A stretch of DNA of 50,681 bases from Ruminococcus sp. (lineage in GTDB: Bacteria > Bacillota > Clostridia > Oscillospirales > Ruminococcaceae), in contig JAFXCR010000019.1 in assembly GCA_017516465.1 (NCBI GenBank), positions 1-50,681 of the forward strand. Reading direction: 5' to 3'. The translations under genes and the position numbers were made by a program. Under the pieces are notes generated by a model. The model did no database searches. It was not told where the DNA came from and saw nothing but the letters and a program-made list of their open reading frames with translations. The number at the start of each line of letters is the position of its first letter. The first letter of the stretch is position 1. Below are positions 42,171-50,681 of this stretch, piece by piece.

Positions 42171-44894
42171 GTGATAATTGGAAAAATTCGGGCAGTTGTT
42201 TTGGGGTTAGTTACGGCATCCTCGCTGTGTATAGGAGGAAATATCTATGCCGGAGGACCGGTTATTCCAGCTGACGGGATTGAGTCGGGTGCTGATCAGG
42301 AGGAACGTGCAAAGCGTCGTGAGACAGTAGAAAAGCCTGATTTCGACAGTGTCCGCATGAAGGAGCTTTTTTCCTTTGCAGGAAGCTCTGGCGGACTTGA
42401 TATATACATCCGCAGCGATGATTCTCTCACGGAGGATGAACTTCGTGAAGCAAAGAAAATAGGCGGTGCTGCCGCTGTTTATTCTGATTCCGGAGAGCCT
42501 GCTGCTGTATTTGACGAGCTATCCGACAAGGACGGAACAATTACCTATATCAGCGAAAAGAAAAGGTATATTGCTGTTGTTTTGCCGGAGGGAGTCAACG
42601 TGAAATCGGTGATTTCCACTCTGGACGATGAGAATGTGTATCTTTCCGGCAATGGTGATACGCTTGAGCTGATGTCTGATGACAAAAAGAAAACCGAGGC
42701 AGTTTTTTATCGTGGAAGTGAAAAGAACGGTATGGTTACATACTCTGAGGAAGGCGGAGAACGCTTTGCGTGGGTATCTGCGGATATGAAGCAGTTTTAT
42801 GGTATTTACCGTTATGGTGCGGAAAACGAGCATTTCCGTATGCTTGTGGACGACCGCAATGCAGTTTTCGGTCTTGAAAACAAGGAGACAGGATATATCT
42901 GGTGGTCGTCGCCGCTCGGAGCAACGCATGACGATTCTGCGACAGATATTCTTGCGGAGGGACTGCGTTCATCGGTAATCCTGAATTACGGAATTCCCCA
43001 TAAGCGGAGTGATGGAAATACTCTGCGTTCCAATTCCAAAGACTGCCGCATGACTCTTACGGATACAGAAAACGGCGTGAGGGTGGTGTATGATTTTGAA
43101 TCAGCAGGATTTGAGTTCCCCGTTGAGTATACGCTGGAGGAGGATTATCTCCATGCAGTTCTGAGGGTATCGGACATTGAAGAAAGAAATTCTGAAAATA
43201 TAATAACTGAGGTAACTCTCATGGAGACCTTCGGGGCGGCATCCTCAGCGGAGGAGGGATATTTTGTTATTCCTGACGGAAGCGGTGCGCTTGTCCGCTT
43301 CAATAACGGCAGAACTTCGGAGCTTACTGCCTACAAACAGCCTGTATACGGCAGAGATATCACGGCTGTTCCGCAAGTAAGGGGAGCTTACACACAGCAG
43401 ATATATCTTCCAGTTTACGGCATTGTCAAGGGCGATAACGCTCTGCTTGCGGTGGCTGAGAAGGGCGATTCAAACGCATCAATATCAGCGAAGATATCGG
43501 GACAGTCCAATACAGATTATAATATGTGTTCATTCAGCTTTACGCTGAGGGAGACGGATACATATTATATGTCCGGAAGTGGAAGCAAGCAGCTTACTGT
43601 CTTTGAAAGCGGAAAAATAAAATCGGACGATATAGAAGTTCGGTATTATCCTGTATCGGCTGAAAATGCAGGATATGCCGATATAGCTTCACGTTACAGG
43701 GAATATCTCGTGGAAGAAAAGGGCGTGACTACAAAAGCAAAGGAAAATAGTGCACCGCTTTATATCGACTTTTACGGCGGAGTTCAGAAGAAACGCTCGA
43801 TACTTGGTATACCGATTACGATGAAGACAGCAGTGACTTCATACGAACAGGGCGAGGATATCCTCCGCAGCCTCGAAAGCGGCGGAGTCGATGAAATGGT
43901 GGTATCCTACAAAAACTGGACTAACGACGGCATAAAGAACAAGGTTGATACTGACGCAAAGCCTTCCGGAACACTGGGCGGCAAAAAGGATTTCAACAGT
44001 CTGACGGCTTACATGGAGGAAAGAGGAATTCTGTTCTATCCTGTTTCCGATAATGTAAATTTCATGAATGGCAATGGATATTATTCTTTCACGGATACGG
44101 CTGTGAGAGTTTCCGGCAGCTATTCGAGGATAGTAAGCTACGACCGTGCCTATGGTGTTCCCGACGGCAGACAGAAGAATATGTCGCTGCTTTCTCCGGG
44201 AAGCTACAAGGGACTTTTCAGCGAGCTTTCAGAGGGATATGATAAGGCTGGTCTGGAGGGAGTATCTCCGGGTGCTCTTACAACGGCACTGTACGGCGAC
44301 TACGGTAAAAACGGAGCTTCACGCTATGAGGCTATGAAGCAGCTTGTGAGTGGTTATGAAAAAATCTGCGGAACAATGAAAAACGGCATTATGGCAAACG
44401 GTGCAAATGCCTATGCTCTGCCTTATGTCAGCCATATAAAGAATGTTCCTGTGACATCAAGCCGTTTTGATATATTCGATGAGGATATCCCGTTCTATCA
44501 GATGGTAATACACGGATTGATCCCATATACGACCGAAGCTGTGAATGGTAGTCCTGATACGTCGGATATGCTTCTGTATGCGGCTGAAACGGGTAGCTGT
44601 CTCAGGTATGATATGATACACGAACAGCCGGGAATGCTTGAAGATACGGAATTCGATATTTATTACTACGCAGACAGCAGTGGCTGGACTGACGAAGCGG
44701 CAGAAGCGTTTGTGCTTCTGAAACCTGTTCTTGCAAAGGTCAGCGGAGAATTCATGACCGGAAGATCATCGGAAAAAAACGGCAGCAGAGTTTCGGTTGA
44801 GTACTCTGACGGTTCTGAGATAACAGTCGATTATAACGAACGCTGGATTGAATACGGCGGACGGAGAATATACATCGGCGGCGGGGAGGAATAA
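42171..44894 (+). CDS. Secreted DUF5696-type protein
   Basis: A 907-residue exported protein starting at GTG behind CGGAGGG; the signal peptide is about 1-28 (IGGNIYAGG). Residues about 200-530 are beta-rich (NAVFGLENKETGYIWWSSPLG, and YFVIPDGSGALVRFNNG, which I associate with DUF5696), and about 540-840 have alternating strands and helices that could be a glycosidase-like TIM barrel (PLYIDFYGGVQKKRSILGIP, then DEMVVSYKNWTNDGI). I cannot point to catalytic acids with confidence. I recall DUF5696 proteins beside sugar-type permeases, which fits here. It has no membrane span or wall anchor. Function is unknown; cleavage or binding of an extracellular polysaccharide is a reasonable guess. Confidence 0.7.
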   Translation: MIIGKIRAVVLGLVTASSLCIGGNIYAGGPVIPADGIESGADQEERAKRRETVEKPDFDSVRMKELFSFAGSSGGLDIYIRSDDSLTEDELREAKKIGGAAAVYSDSGEPAAVFDELSDKDGTITYISEKKRYIAVVLPEGVNVKSVISTLDDENVYLSGNGDTLELMSDDKKKTEAVFYRGSEKNGMVTYSEEGGERFAWVSADMKQFYGIYRYGAENEHFRMLVDDRNAVFGLENKETGYIWWSSPLGATHDDSATDILAEGLRSSVILNYGIPHKRSDGNTLRSNSKDCRMTLTDTENGVRVVYDFESAGFEFPVEYTLEEDYLHAVLRVSDIEERNSENIITEVTLMETFGAASSAEEGYFVIPDGSGALVRFNNGRTSELTAYKQPVYGRDITAVPQVRGAYTQQIYLPVYGIVKGDNALLAVAEKGDSNASISAKISGQSNTDYNMCSFSFTLRETDTYYMSGSGSKQLTVFESGKIKSDDIEVRYYPVSAENAGYADIASRYREYLVEEKGVTTKAKENSAPLYIDFYGGVQKKRSILGIPITMKTAVTSYEQGEDILRSLESGGVDEMVVSYKNWTNDGIKNKVDTDAKPSGTLGGKKDFNSLTAYMEERGILFYPVSDNVNFMNGNGYYSFTDTAVRVSGSYSRIVSYDRAYGVPDGRQKNMSLLSPGSYKGLFSELSEGYDKAGLEGVSPGALTTALYGDYGKNGASRYEAMKQLVSGYEKICGTMKNGIMANGANAYALPYVSHIKNVPVTSSRFDIFDEDIPFYQMVIHGLIPYTTEAVNGSPDTSDMLLYAAETGSCLRYDMIHEQPGMLEDTEFDIYYYADSSGWTDEAAEAFVLLKPVLAKVSGEFMTGRSSEKNGSRVSVEYSDGSEITVDYNERWIEYGGRRIYIGGGEE

Positions 44895-44900
44895 AACAGT

Positions 44901-45812
44901 ATGGACGGCAGTAAAAAAAGACGTCTGCTGACTTACGGCAGACGCAGACAGCTTTACGGTTGGGGCTTTATATCGCTATGGCTCATGGGAACTGTGATGT
45001 TTTTTCTGATTCCGCTTATTAAATCGCTGTGGTATTCGTTCCATACGGTGACTATCGAGCCGGGAAGAATCAAAACAGAGTGGAAGGGACTTGCAAAATA
45101 CACCTATGTTCTTGATGACGCAAAATTCACGGAAGCTCTTGGCAGCACAATCGCAGAGACTCTCTGGAAAACGCCGCTGATACTGATATTTTCTATGTTT
45201 ATTGCGGTTATACTCAATCAGAAATTCAGAGGCAGAGCACTGGCGAGAGCAGTATTCTTTCTGCCGGTAATAATCGTTACGGGACCGGTATTCAAGATAA
45301 TCAGCGGCGACATTGATTCGACCGGAAGCCGTACAGCAGAGCAGTTCTCCACGATGATGTCCACTGATCTTGTAGACGAACTGATGCAGTTCCTTGGAAT
45401 ATACGGTCTGAGCGACAAAATGAGCGTTATCATCGGCACTGTTGCGGATAATATTTTCGGTATCGTATGGAGCTCCGGTATACAGATAGTACTGTTTCTG
45501 GCAGCGATCCAGAATATCCCTCCGTCCGCAAGAGAAGCGGCAATGCTGGAGGGTGCGTCGGCATGGGAGTATTTCTGGAAAATTACATTCCCGTATCTCA
45601 GCCCGTTTATTCTGGCTAATCTGATATTCACGGTAATTGATTCCTTTACAAGTCCGATGAATGCAGTCATGGCGAGAATACTCCGCATGAAATCGGAGTT
45701 TCTTTACGGCGAAGCTTCAGCGATGGCATGGATATACTTTGCGATAATCCTTGCTATGATAGGAATTGTCTCGTGGATAGTGAATAAATTCATCTACTAT
45801 GAAAACGACTGA
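44901..45812 (+). CDS. Sugar-type ABC transporter permease (MalF/UgpA-like), second pair
   Basis: A 303-residue permease, 6 bases after the DUF5696 gene, with six predicted spans and EAA loop AREAAMLEGASAWEYFWKITFP near residues 212-233. Its periplasmic loop about 130-175 (DIDSTGSRTAEQFSTMMS) is longer than in the first pair. It forms a second heteromeric pair with the following gene. No second binding protein accompanies it, so both pairs may share the 968-residue protein or act on different steps. Confidence 0.92.
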   Translation: MDGSKKRRLLTYGRRRQLYGWGFISLWLMGTVMFFLIPLIKSLWYSFHTVTIEPGRIKTEWKGLAKYTYVLDDAKFTEALGSTIAETLWKTPLILIFSMFIAVILNQKFRGRALARAVFFLPVIIVTGPVFKIISGDIDSTGSRTAEQFSTMMSTDLVDELMQFLGIYGLSDKMSVIIGTVADNIFGIVWSSGIQIVLFLAAIQNIPPSAREAAMLEGASAWEYFWKITFPYLSPFILANLIFTVIDSFTSPMNAVMARILRMKSEFLYGEASAMAWIYFAIILAMIGIVSWIVNKFIYYEND

Positions 45813-45829
45813 TGAAAGAGAGGTGTATG

Positions 45830-46735
45830 ATGGCTAAAGGCAAAGAAAGAGTATGGAGCTTCTTACGGTTTGTGATACTTGCAGGAGTGGGATTTATTGT
45901 GATGTATCCTCTTATATATATGGTAAGCTGTGCTTTCAGAGAGCGTGCTGATATGAACGATCCGACAGTAATGTGGATCCCCCGTCATTACACCCTCGAT
46001 ATCATCAAGGAAACGTGGCGTGCAATGGAAATGGGAAAAACGCTGCGGACAACGCTGTTTCTTAATGTCGGATGCTCGTTTGTTCAGGTGATTTCCTGTG
46101 CCGTGACAGGATATGGCTTTGCAAGATTCAGTTTCAGAGGAAAGAAGCTTCTTTTCGGAATAGTTATCATGATGATACTTGTACCGCCGCAGCTGATATC
46201 GCTTCCTCTGTACACGCAGTTCAGATTTTTCGGAATAAAGGGCGTATTCTCGGTGAATCTCATTGACAGTATGCTCACGATGTATCTTCCGGCGATGACA
46301 GCTAACGGAATTCGTTCCGGACTGATGATACTCATTTTCCGTCAGTTTTTCAAGGGGCTTCCGAGAGAACTCGAAGATGCCGCCTGTATTGACGGATGCG
46401 GACCTCTCATGACTTTCATAAGGGTAATGGTACCGAATGCGGCGTCGGCGTTTCTGACGGTATTCCTGTTTTCAGTCGTGTGGTACTGGAATGATTATTA
46501 CGTCAGCACATCATTTTTCAAGAATACTCAGACTGTTTCGACGATGCTGTATGATCTTGACACGATACTCAGCCGTGCATTGTACGGCAGTGCGAATATC
46601 AAGGCGAGTGCAAGAGAACTTATCGTCTGGAGGGAAGCAGGCTGCCTGATGTCGATACTCCCTATATTAATAATGTATATATTCCTTCAGAAGCACTTCA
46701 CGGAAGGAATCGAGAGGTCAGGACTTGCGACATAA
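45830..46735 (+). CDS. Sugar-type ABC transporter permease (MalG/UgpE-like), second pair
   Basis: A 301-residue MalG-type permease. The frame opens at 45812, overlapping the upstream stop, but GAGAGG lies 6 bases before the ATG at 45830, which is preferred. The EAA loop reads LEDAACIDGCGPLMTFIRVMVP, about residues 184-205. Last gene of the cluster. No terminator is visible in the following 70 A/T-rich bases, so some transcripts may run into the S10 leader. Confidence 0.9.
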   Translation: MAKGKERVWSFLRFVILAGVGFIVMYPLIYMVSCAFRERADMNDPTVMWIPRHYTLDIIKETWRAMEMGKTLRTTLFLNVGCSFVQVISCAVTGYGFARFSFRGKKLLFGIVIMMILVPPQLISLPLYTQFRFFGIKGVFSVNLIDSMLTMYLPAMTANGIRSGLMILIFRQFFKGLPRELEDAACIDGCGPLMTFIRVMVPNAASAFLTVFLFSVVWYWNDYYVSTSFFKNTQTVSTMLYDLDTILSRALYGSANIKASARELIVWREAGCLMSILPILIMYIFLQKHFTEGIERSGLAT

Positions 46736-46806
46736 ATTTAAATAAAACATATAATATATTCAATAAAAATTTACAATTATTTTTATCCCGAATTGTCCGG
46801 AAAATA

Positions 46807-46835
46807 TTGCATTTGTAATGAGAGTGTGGTATAAT
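46807..46835 (+). promoter_or_regulatory. Sigma-A promoter of the S10 operon leader
   Basis: TTGCAT (46807-46812), 17 bases and TATAAT (46830-46835). Transcription would start near 46842, about 318 bases before rpsJ. Confidence 0.8.
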
Positions 46836-46841
46836 TACATC

Positions 46842-47159
46842 TGTTGAGTGCGCTGAATGCGTACTGACTGCAGAAGATATGCGTCGAAGCAGAAGGTTGC
46901 TGCCGGTATGGCAGGTAATTTCTGTGGAGTATGTCCGATTTTAAACCGGGCGATTGGGATAACGAACACAGTTTGTGGTAATTGATCTGCACAGCTTGCG
47001 TGTGTGCGGAACTATGCCCTTTTTGTGCTTAAAATGCTCTGTCACCTGGAAAACATAACAGTTTTTCGGGTTTTTTTATCAGATATAGCATGAAACACAC
47101 GGGAACGTGTGAATCCCAGATTTGCGTCCCCATCATAATACCTTAAGGAGGCGAAAATA
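46842..47159 (+). promoter_or_regulatory. Structured S10 operon leader with internal terminator (attenuator or small RNA)
   Basis: The 424-base gap before rpsJ contains a promoter, then a leader with several hairpin candidates: CTGCC/GGCAG near 46903-46918, GCACA/TGTGC near 46989-47007, an intrinsic terminator at 47045-47077, and a GNRA-looped CACACG-GGAA-CGTGTG stem near 47096-47111. No promoter is seen between the terminator and rpsJ, so rpsJ expression seems to need readthrough. No T-box, 6S or SRP signature was recognised. Confidence 0.6.
47045..47077 (+). terminator. Intrinsic terminator inside the S10 leader
   Basis: CCTGGAAAAC (47045-47054) pairs at all ten positions with GTTTTTCGGG (47061-47070), allowing two G-U pairs, with a 6-base loop and a run of seven T. 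Confidence 0.75.
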
Positions 47160-47474
47160 ATGGCAGTCAACGAAAAAATCAGATTCAAGATCAAGGGCTA
47201 CGATCACGCTACTGTTGATATTGCAGCAGCTAAGATCGTTGAGGCAGCTAAGAGAAGCGGTTCAAGAGTTTCAGGACCTATCCCGCTCCCTACTGACAAG
47301 GAAGTTGTTACAATTCTCCGTGCGGTTCACAAGTATAAGGACAGCCGTGAGCAGTTCGAAATGAGAACTCACAAGAGACTTGTAGACGTAATCCGTCCTA
47401 CTGAAAAGACAACAGCAGCTCTTGAAAAGCTTGAAATCCCCGCAGGCGTAGACGTTGTTATGGAGGTTAAGTAA
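47160..47474 (+). CDS. rpsJ: Ribosomal protein S10
   Basis: A 104-residue 30S protein, also known as NusE in transcription antitermination. The sequence ([39 protein letters not shown], ending GVDVVMEV) is typical and of full length. AAGGAGG lies 8 bases before the ATG. First gene of the S10 operon, whose order here (rpsJ-rplC-rplD-rplW-rplB-rpsS-rplV) is the universal one. Confidence 0.98.
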   Translation: MAVNEKIRFKIKGYDHATVDIAAAKIVEAAKRSGSRVSGPIPLPTDKEVVTILRAVHKYKDSREQFEMRTHKRLVDVIRPTEKTTAALEKLEIPAGVDVVMEVK

Positions 47475-47582
47475 TTAACCCTGTTACGCTGAAAATACCG
47501 CAGTGGGATGCGGAATGGCGGTAGTCCGCCGGTCATGTTGGTGAAAACTCATCAACCAATAACCTATAAGGAGGAAAACGAT

Positions 47583-48218
47583 ATGCAGAAAGGTATTATC
47601 GGCAAGAAGATCGGTATGACACAGATCTTCGATCAGGCAACAGGAAAAGTAGTTCCTGTAACTGTTGTTGAAGCCGGCCCGTGCGTTGTTGTACAGAAGA
47701 AAACTGTTGAGAACGACGGCTATGCAGCTCTTCAGCTCGGCTTCGGCGATGTAAAGGTTCAGAGAATGAACAAGCCCATGAAGGGTCACTTCGACAAGGC
47801 AGACGTTGGTTATAAGGCAGAGCTCAAGGAATTCAGACTTGATGACTGCGATTCACTCAACGTTGGCGATCTGGTAAAGGCTGACACATTTGCAGTAGGC
47901 GACTCAATCGACGTCGTTGGTACAAGCAAGGGTAAGGGCTTCCAGGGTGCAATCAAGCGTCACAACCAGCACAGACTTAAGGAAACTCACGGTTCAGGAC
48001 CGGTTCACAGACAGGCTGGATCAATGGGTGCATGTTCCTCACCTTCAAGAATTTACAAGGGCAAGGGCATGGCTGGTCACATGTGCGCAGAACAGGTTAC
48101 TGTTCAGAATCTCGAAGTAGTTAAAATAGACGCAGAGAACAATCTCATCGCTATCAAGGGTGCTGTTCCCGGTCCTAAGGGCGGCATCGTATATATCGTT
48201 GACAGCGTTAAGGCTTAA
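47583..48218 (+). CDS. rplC: Ribosomal protein L3
   Basis: A 211-residue 50S protein. The ATG at 47583 is chosen from the canonical N-terminus [16 protein letters not shown] and the AAGGAGGAAAACGAT site upstream; the frame opens earlier at 47508 but lacks support. The family core [22 protein letters not shown] and the [13 protein letters not shown]-like loop (here GHMC) that reaches toward the peptidyl transferase centre are present. Confidence 0.98.
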   Translation: MQKGIIGKKIGMTQIFDQATGKVVPVTVVEAGPCVVVQKKTVENDGYAALQLGFGDVKVQRMNKPMKGHFDKADVGYKAELKEFRLDDCDSLNVGDLVKADTFAVGDSIDVVGTSKGKGFQGAIKRHNQHRLKETHGSGPVHRQAGSMGACSSPSRIYKGKGMAGHMCAEQVTVQNLEVVKIDAENNLIAIKGAVPGPKGGIVYIVDSVKA

Positions 48219-48235
48219 GGAAGGAGGAAACGTAT

Positions 48236-48859
48236 ATGTCTACAATTTCAGTATTCGATATGGCTGGTAAGCAGGTTTCCGAAACAGAGCTTTCAGACGC
48301 AGTTTTCGGAATTACTCCCAACGAGGCAGTAATGCACGCAATGGTAGTAAATTATCTCGCAAATCAGAGACAGGGTACACAGTCCACACTTACAAGAACA
48401 GAAGTAAGCGGCGGCGGAAGAAAGCCCTGGAGACAGAAGGGAACAGGTCACGCAAGACAGGGTTCTACACGTGCTCCTCAGTGGGTTCACGGCGGAATCG
48501 CTCTTGGTCCGAAACCCAGAGATTACAGATATGCACTTAACAAGAAGGTAAGAAGACTTGCAATGAAGTCTGCACTTTCTACTAAGGTTCTCGATAACAA
48601 TATGATCGTTCTTGATGATCTCGCACTTGAGACATACAAGACAAAGACAATTGTTGAGATGCTCAAGGCTCTCGGCGTAGACGGTAAGGCTCTTATCGTA
48701 ACAGCAGAGGCTGATGCAAAGGTAATCAAGAGCGCAGCTAACATCCCTGGTGTTAAGACTGCTGCTGTAAACACTCTTAATGTTTACGACATCCTCAACT
48801 ACGATAAGTTCATCGTTGTTAAGAATGCCGTTGGAAAGATTGAGGAGGTGTACGCATAA
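48236..48859 (+). CDS. rplD: Ribosomal protein L4
   Basis: A 207-residue 50S protein with the extended loop ([19 protein letters not shown]) that lines the exit tunnel and affects macrolide access. Starts behind AAGGAGG. In E. coli L4 represses its own S10 operon through the leader; whether it does so with the leader terminator here is unknown. Its stop overlaps the rplW start by one base. Confidence 0.98.
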   Translation: MSTISVFDMAGKQVSETELSDAVFGITPNEAVMHAMVVNYLANQRQGTQSTLTRTEVSGGGRKPWRQKGTGHARQGSTRAPQWVHGGIALGPKPRDYRYALNKKVRRLAMKSALSTKVLDNNMIVLDDLALETYKTKTIVEMLKALGVDGKALIVTAEADAKVIKSAANIPGVKTAAVNTLNVYDILNYDKFIVVKNAVGKIEEVYA

Positions 48860-49152
48860 TGAAAGCACCACAGGATATCATTCTTAAGCCCGTTATCACT
48901 GAAAAGTCAATGGACGAGTTACAGAAGGGCAAGTACACCTTTAAGGTAGCTACTGACGCAAACAAGTCTGAAATCAAGAAGGCAGTAGAAGCTCTCTTCA
49001 ACGTAAAGGTAGCTAAGGTAAATACTCTCAACTGCAATGGCAAGGAAAAGAGAATGGGAAGATTCGTTGGCAAGACATCCGATTGGAAAAAGGCAATCGT
49101 AACTCTTACAGAAGATTCCAAGACAATCGAATTCTTTGAGGGTATGGTATAA
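48859..49152 (+). CDS. rplW: Ribosomal protein L23
   Basis: A 97-residue 50S protein at the tunnel exit, where trigger factor and SRP dock. Family motifs [32 protein letters not shown] and [12 protein letters not shown] are intact. Coupled to rplD by a one-base overlap, with GAGGTG upstream. Confidence 0.97.
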   Translation: MKAPQDIILKPVITEKSMDELQKGKYTFKVATDANKSEIKKAVEALFNVKVAKVNTLNCNGKEKRMGRFVGKTSDWKKAIVTLTEDSKTIEFFEGMV

Positions 49153-49222
49153 TTAACCGGATAGTCCGGTAAGTATGGGAGTAATGCTCCCGCAAAAGAC
49201 GCATTTTTAAGGAGTGAAATAA

Positions 49223-50056
49223 ATGGCTATTAAAAGCTACAAGCCTACGACACCTTCGAGACGTCAGATGACTGTAACTGACTACTCGGTTCTGTCCAAG
49301 GTAGAGCCGGAGAAGAGCCTTCTCGAACCTATGAAGAAAAAGTCGGGAAGAAACAGCTACGGCAGAATCACAGTTCGCCACAGAGGCGGCGGTAACAGAA
49401 GAAAGTACCGTATTATCGACTTCAAGCGTGATAAGGACAACATGACAGCAACAGTTCTTACACTTGAATATGATCCTAACAGAAGTGCATTTATCGCTCT
49501 CGTTCAGTACGAGGACGGAGAGAAGAGATACATTCTCGCTCCCAACGGTCTGAAGGTTGGCGATAAGATTGAGTCCGGCCCTGAGGCTGATATCAAGCCC
49601 GGCAACGCACTCAAGCTTGCAGATATCCCCGTTGGTACATTCATCCACGCTATTGAGCTTTATCCTGGCAAGGGTGCACAGCTCGTAAGAAGCGCAGGAA
49701 ATCAGGCTCAGCTTATGGGTAAGGAAGGTGCATACGCACTTATCAGACTTCCCTCAGGCGAAATGAGAAAGGTTCCGATCGGATGTAAGGCTGCTATCGG
49801 TCAGGTTTCAAACATTGATCACGAGAACGTAAACTATGGTAAGGCTGGTAGAGTCCGCAATATGGGCTGGAGACCTACTGTTCGCGGTTCAGTAATGAAC
49901 CCCTGCGATCACCCCCACGGTGGTGGTGAAGGTAAGTCACCTGTTGGACGTCCCGGACCTGTTACACCATGGGGCAAGCCTGCACTTGGTTACAAGACTC
50001 GTAAGACTCACAACAGAACCGATAAGTTTATCGTAAAGCGCCGCAACGGCAAGTAA
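49223..50056 (+). CDS. rplB: Ribosomal protein L2
   Basis: A 277-residue 50S protein needed for subunit association and peptidyl transfer. The conserved [12 protein letters not shown] region and the C-terminal [19 protein letters not shown] loop with the functionally important His are present. It follows rplW by 70 bases, preceded by AAGGAG. Confidence 0.98.
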   Translation: MAIKSYKPTTPSRRQMTVTDYSVLSKVEPEKSLLEPMKKKSGRNSYGRITVRHRGGGNRRKYRIIDFKRDKDNMTATVLTLEYDPNRSAFIALVQYEDGEKRYILAPNGLKVGDKIESGPEADIKPGNALKLADIPVGTFIHAIELYPGKGAQLVRSAGNQAQLMGKEGAYALIRLPSGEMRKVPIGCKAAIGQVSNIDHENVNYGKAGRVRNMGWRPTVRGSVMNPCDHPHGGGEGKSPVGRPGPVTPWGKPALGYKTRKTHNRTDKFIVKRRNGK

Positions 50057-50077
50057 TCTGAAAGGAGGAACTTATTA

Positions 50078-50362
50078 ATGAGTAGAAGCATTAAAAAGGG
50101 ACCTTATGTCCAGGAGGTTCTTCTGAAGAGAGTTGTGGCTATGAACGAGGCAGGAGAAAAGAAGGTTCTCAAGACATGGAGCCGTTCTTCAACAATTTTC
50201 CCTGATTTCGTAGGTCACACATTTGCTGTTCATGACGGACGCAAGCACGTTCCGGTATATGTTACAGAGGATATGGTAGGACACAAGCTCGGTGAGTTTG
50301 CACCTACAAGAACTTACAAGGGCCACGCAGGTTCCAAGACATCAAACAACGGTAAGAGATAA
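50078..50362 (+). CDS. rpsS: Ribosomal protein S19
   Basis: A 94-residue 30S head protein. [39 protein letters not shown] and the [15 protein letters not shown] end are the family hallmarks. AAAGGAGG lies upstream. Confidence 0.98.
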   Translation: MSRSIKKGPYVQEVLLKRVVAMNEAGEKKVLKTWSRSSTIFPDFVGHTFAVHDGRKHVPVYVTEDMVGHKLGEFAPTRTYKGHAGSKTSNNGKR

Positions 50363-50380
50363 GCGGAAGGAGGAGTTCAG

Positions 50381-50681
50381 ATGGAAGCAAGAGCTTATTT
50401 AAGAAATGCTCGTATATCACCCAGAAAGGTGCAGATCGTTCTTGACCTTATCAGGAACAAGCCTGTTGACATCGCTTTAGCTACTTTAGATCTTACTCCG
50501 AAGGCTGCAAGTCCTATCGTTGCAAAGCTTGTAAAGTCCGCTATGGCTAACGCTGAAAACAACTTCAGCATGAACAAGGATGACCTTTATGTTGCAGAGT
50601 GCTTCGTAACACCCGGTCCTATCATGAAGAGAATCATGCCAAGAGCACAGGGCAGAGCATTCAGAATATTAAAGAGAACAT
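50381..50681 (+). CDS. rplV: Ribosomal protein L22 (3' partial)
   Basis: The first 100 codons of the 50S tunnel protein L22, starting at ATG 50381 behind [29 protein letters not shown], then [12 protein letters not shown] and [14 protein letters not shown], all family-typical. It is cut by the window end; only about the last 10-15 residues are missing. Confidence 0.97.
   Translation, partial: MEARAYLRNARISPRKVQIVLDLIRNKPVDIALATLDLTPKAASPIVAKLVKSAMANAENNFSMNKDDLYVAECFVTPGPIMKRIMPRAQGRAFRILKRT

Noticed and set aside
46842-47077. Identification of the S10 leader as a T-box, 6S RNA or SRP RNA
   Set aside because: No T-box core, no 6S-like long helix with central bubble and no SRP tetraloop motif was recognised; it is left as a structured leader.

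Overview
The window looks like a chromosomal segment of a Gram-positive gut or rumen clostridium of the Ruminococcus type (Oscillospiraceae). Evidence: consensus sigma-A promoters and strong AGGAGG ribosome binding sites, a secreted protein ending in a type I dockerin (a cellulosome plug-in module), a SpoIID homologue, NatA/NatB-like and MalF/MalG-like ABC transporters, and a Firmicutes-style S10 ribosomal protein operon. Species assignment is inference.

Layout. (1) 1-3865: right end of an integrative element, with a HerA/FtsK-like ATPase cut by the window edge, a small excisionase-like protein and a tyrosine integrase. (2) 3867-6168: an AlbA_2/Schlafen-type regulator under an operator-like promoter and an orphan membrane protein. 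(3) 6339-6615: tRNA-Gly, tRNA-Arg, tRNA-His operon on the minus strand. (4) 6925-11668: two sugar-type ABC permeases, an HlyD-like adaptor and a MacB-core-like protein. (5) 11749-21184: a tightly packed minus-strand run of ten genes: lipoprotein, response regulator, histidine kinase, DUF1385, prmC, recA, recX, rimO, pgsA and a DtxR-like regulator. (6) 21437-28022: citrate synthase, SpoIID-like protein, ABC-2 exporter, a degenerate Spo0A-like protein and a DEDDh exonuclease. (7) 28082-34149: dockerin-LRR protein, M23 peptidase, an in-frame pseudouridine synthase-LuxS fusion, a membrane protein and a histidine phosphatase, all minus strand. (8) 34505-46735: an XRE regulator, then a large secreted solute-binding protein, two permeases, an NHL/TPR/Yip1-like membrane protein, a DUF5696-type secreted protein and two more permeases. 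(9) 46736-50681: S10 operon with a long leader holding an intrinsic terminator, then rpsJ, rplC, rplD, rplW, rplB, rpsS and partial rplV.

The most unusual content is the pair of atypical transporter loci in (4) and (8): six MalF/MalG-type permeases, no ATPase, and accessory envelope proteins (HlyD-like adaptor, MacB-core protein, NHL/Yip1 protein, DUF5696 protein, a non-lipoprotein solute-binding protein with a large N-terminal extension). I infer that the two loci could be parts of one envelope system of unknown substrate that borrows a shared ATPase. Other points of interest are the Rlu-LuxS fusion that keeps an internal ribosome binding site, the Spo0A-like protein with a dead receiver, the attenuator-like S10 leader, and the inverted-repeat module between citrate synthase and the SpoIID-like gene.

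All family calls were made by eye from translated sequence; no database search was possible.
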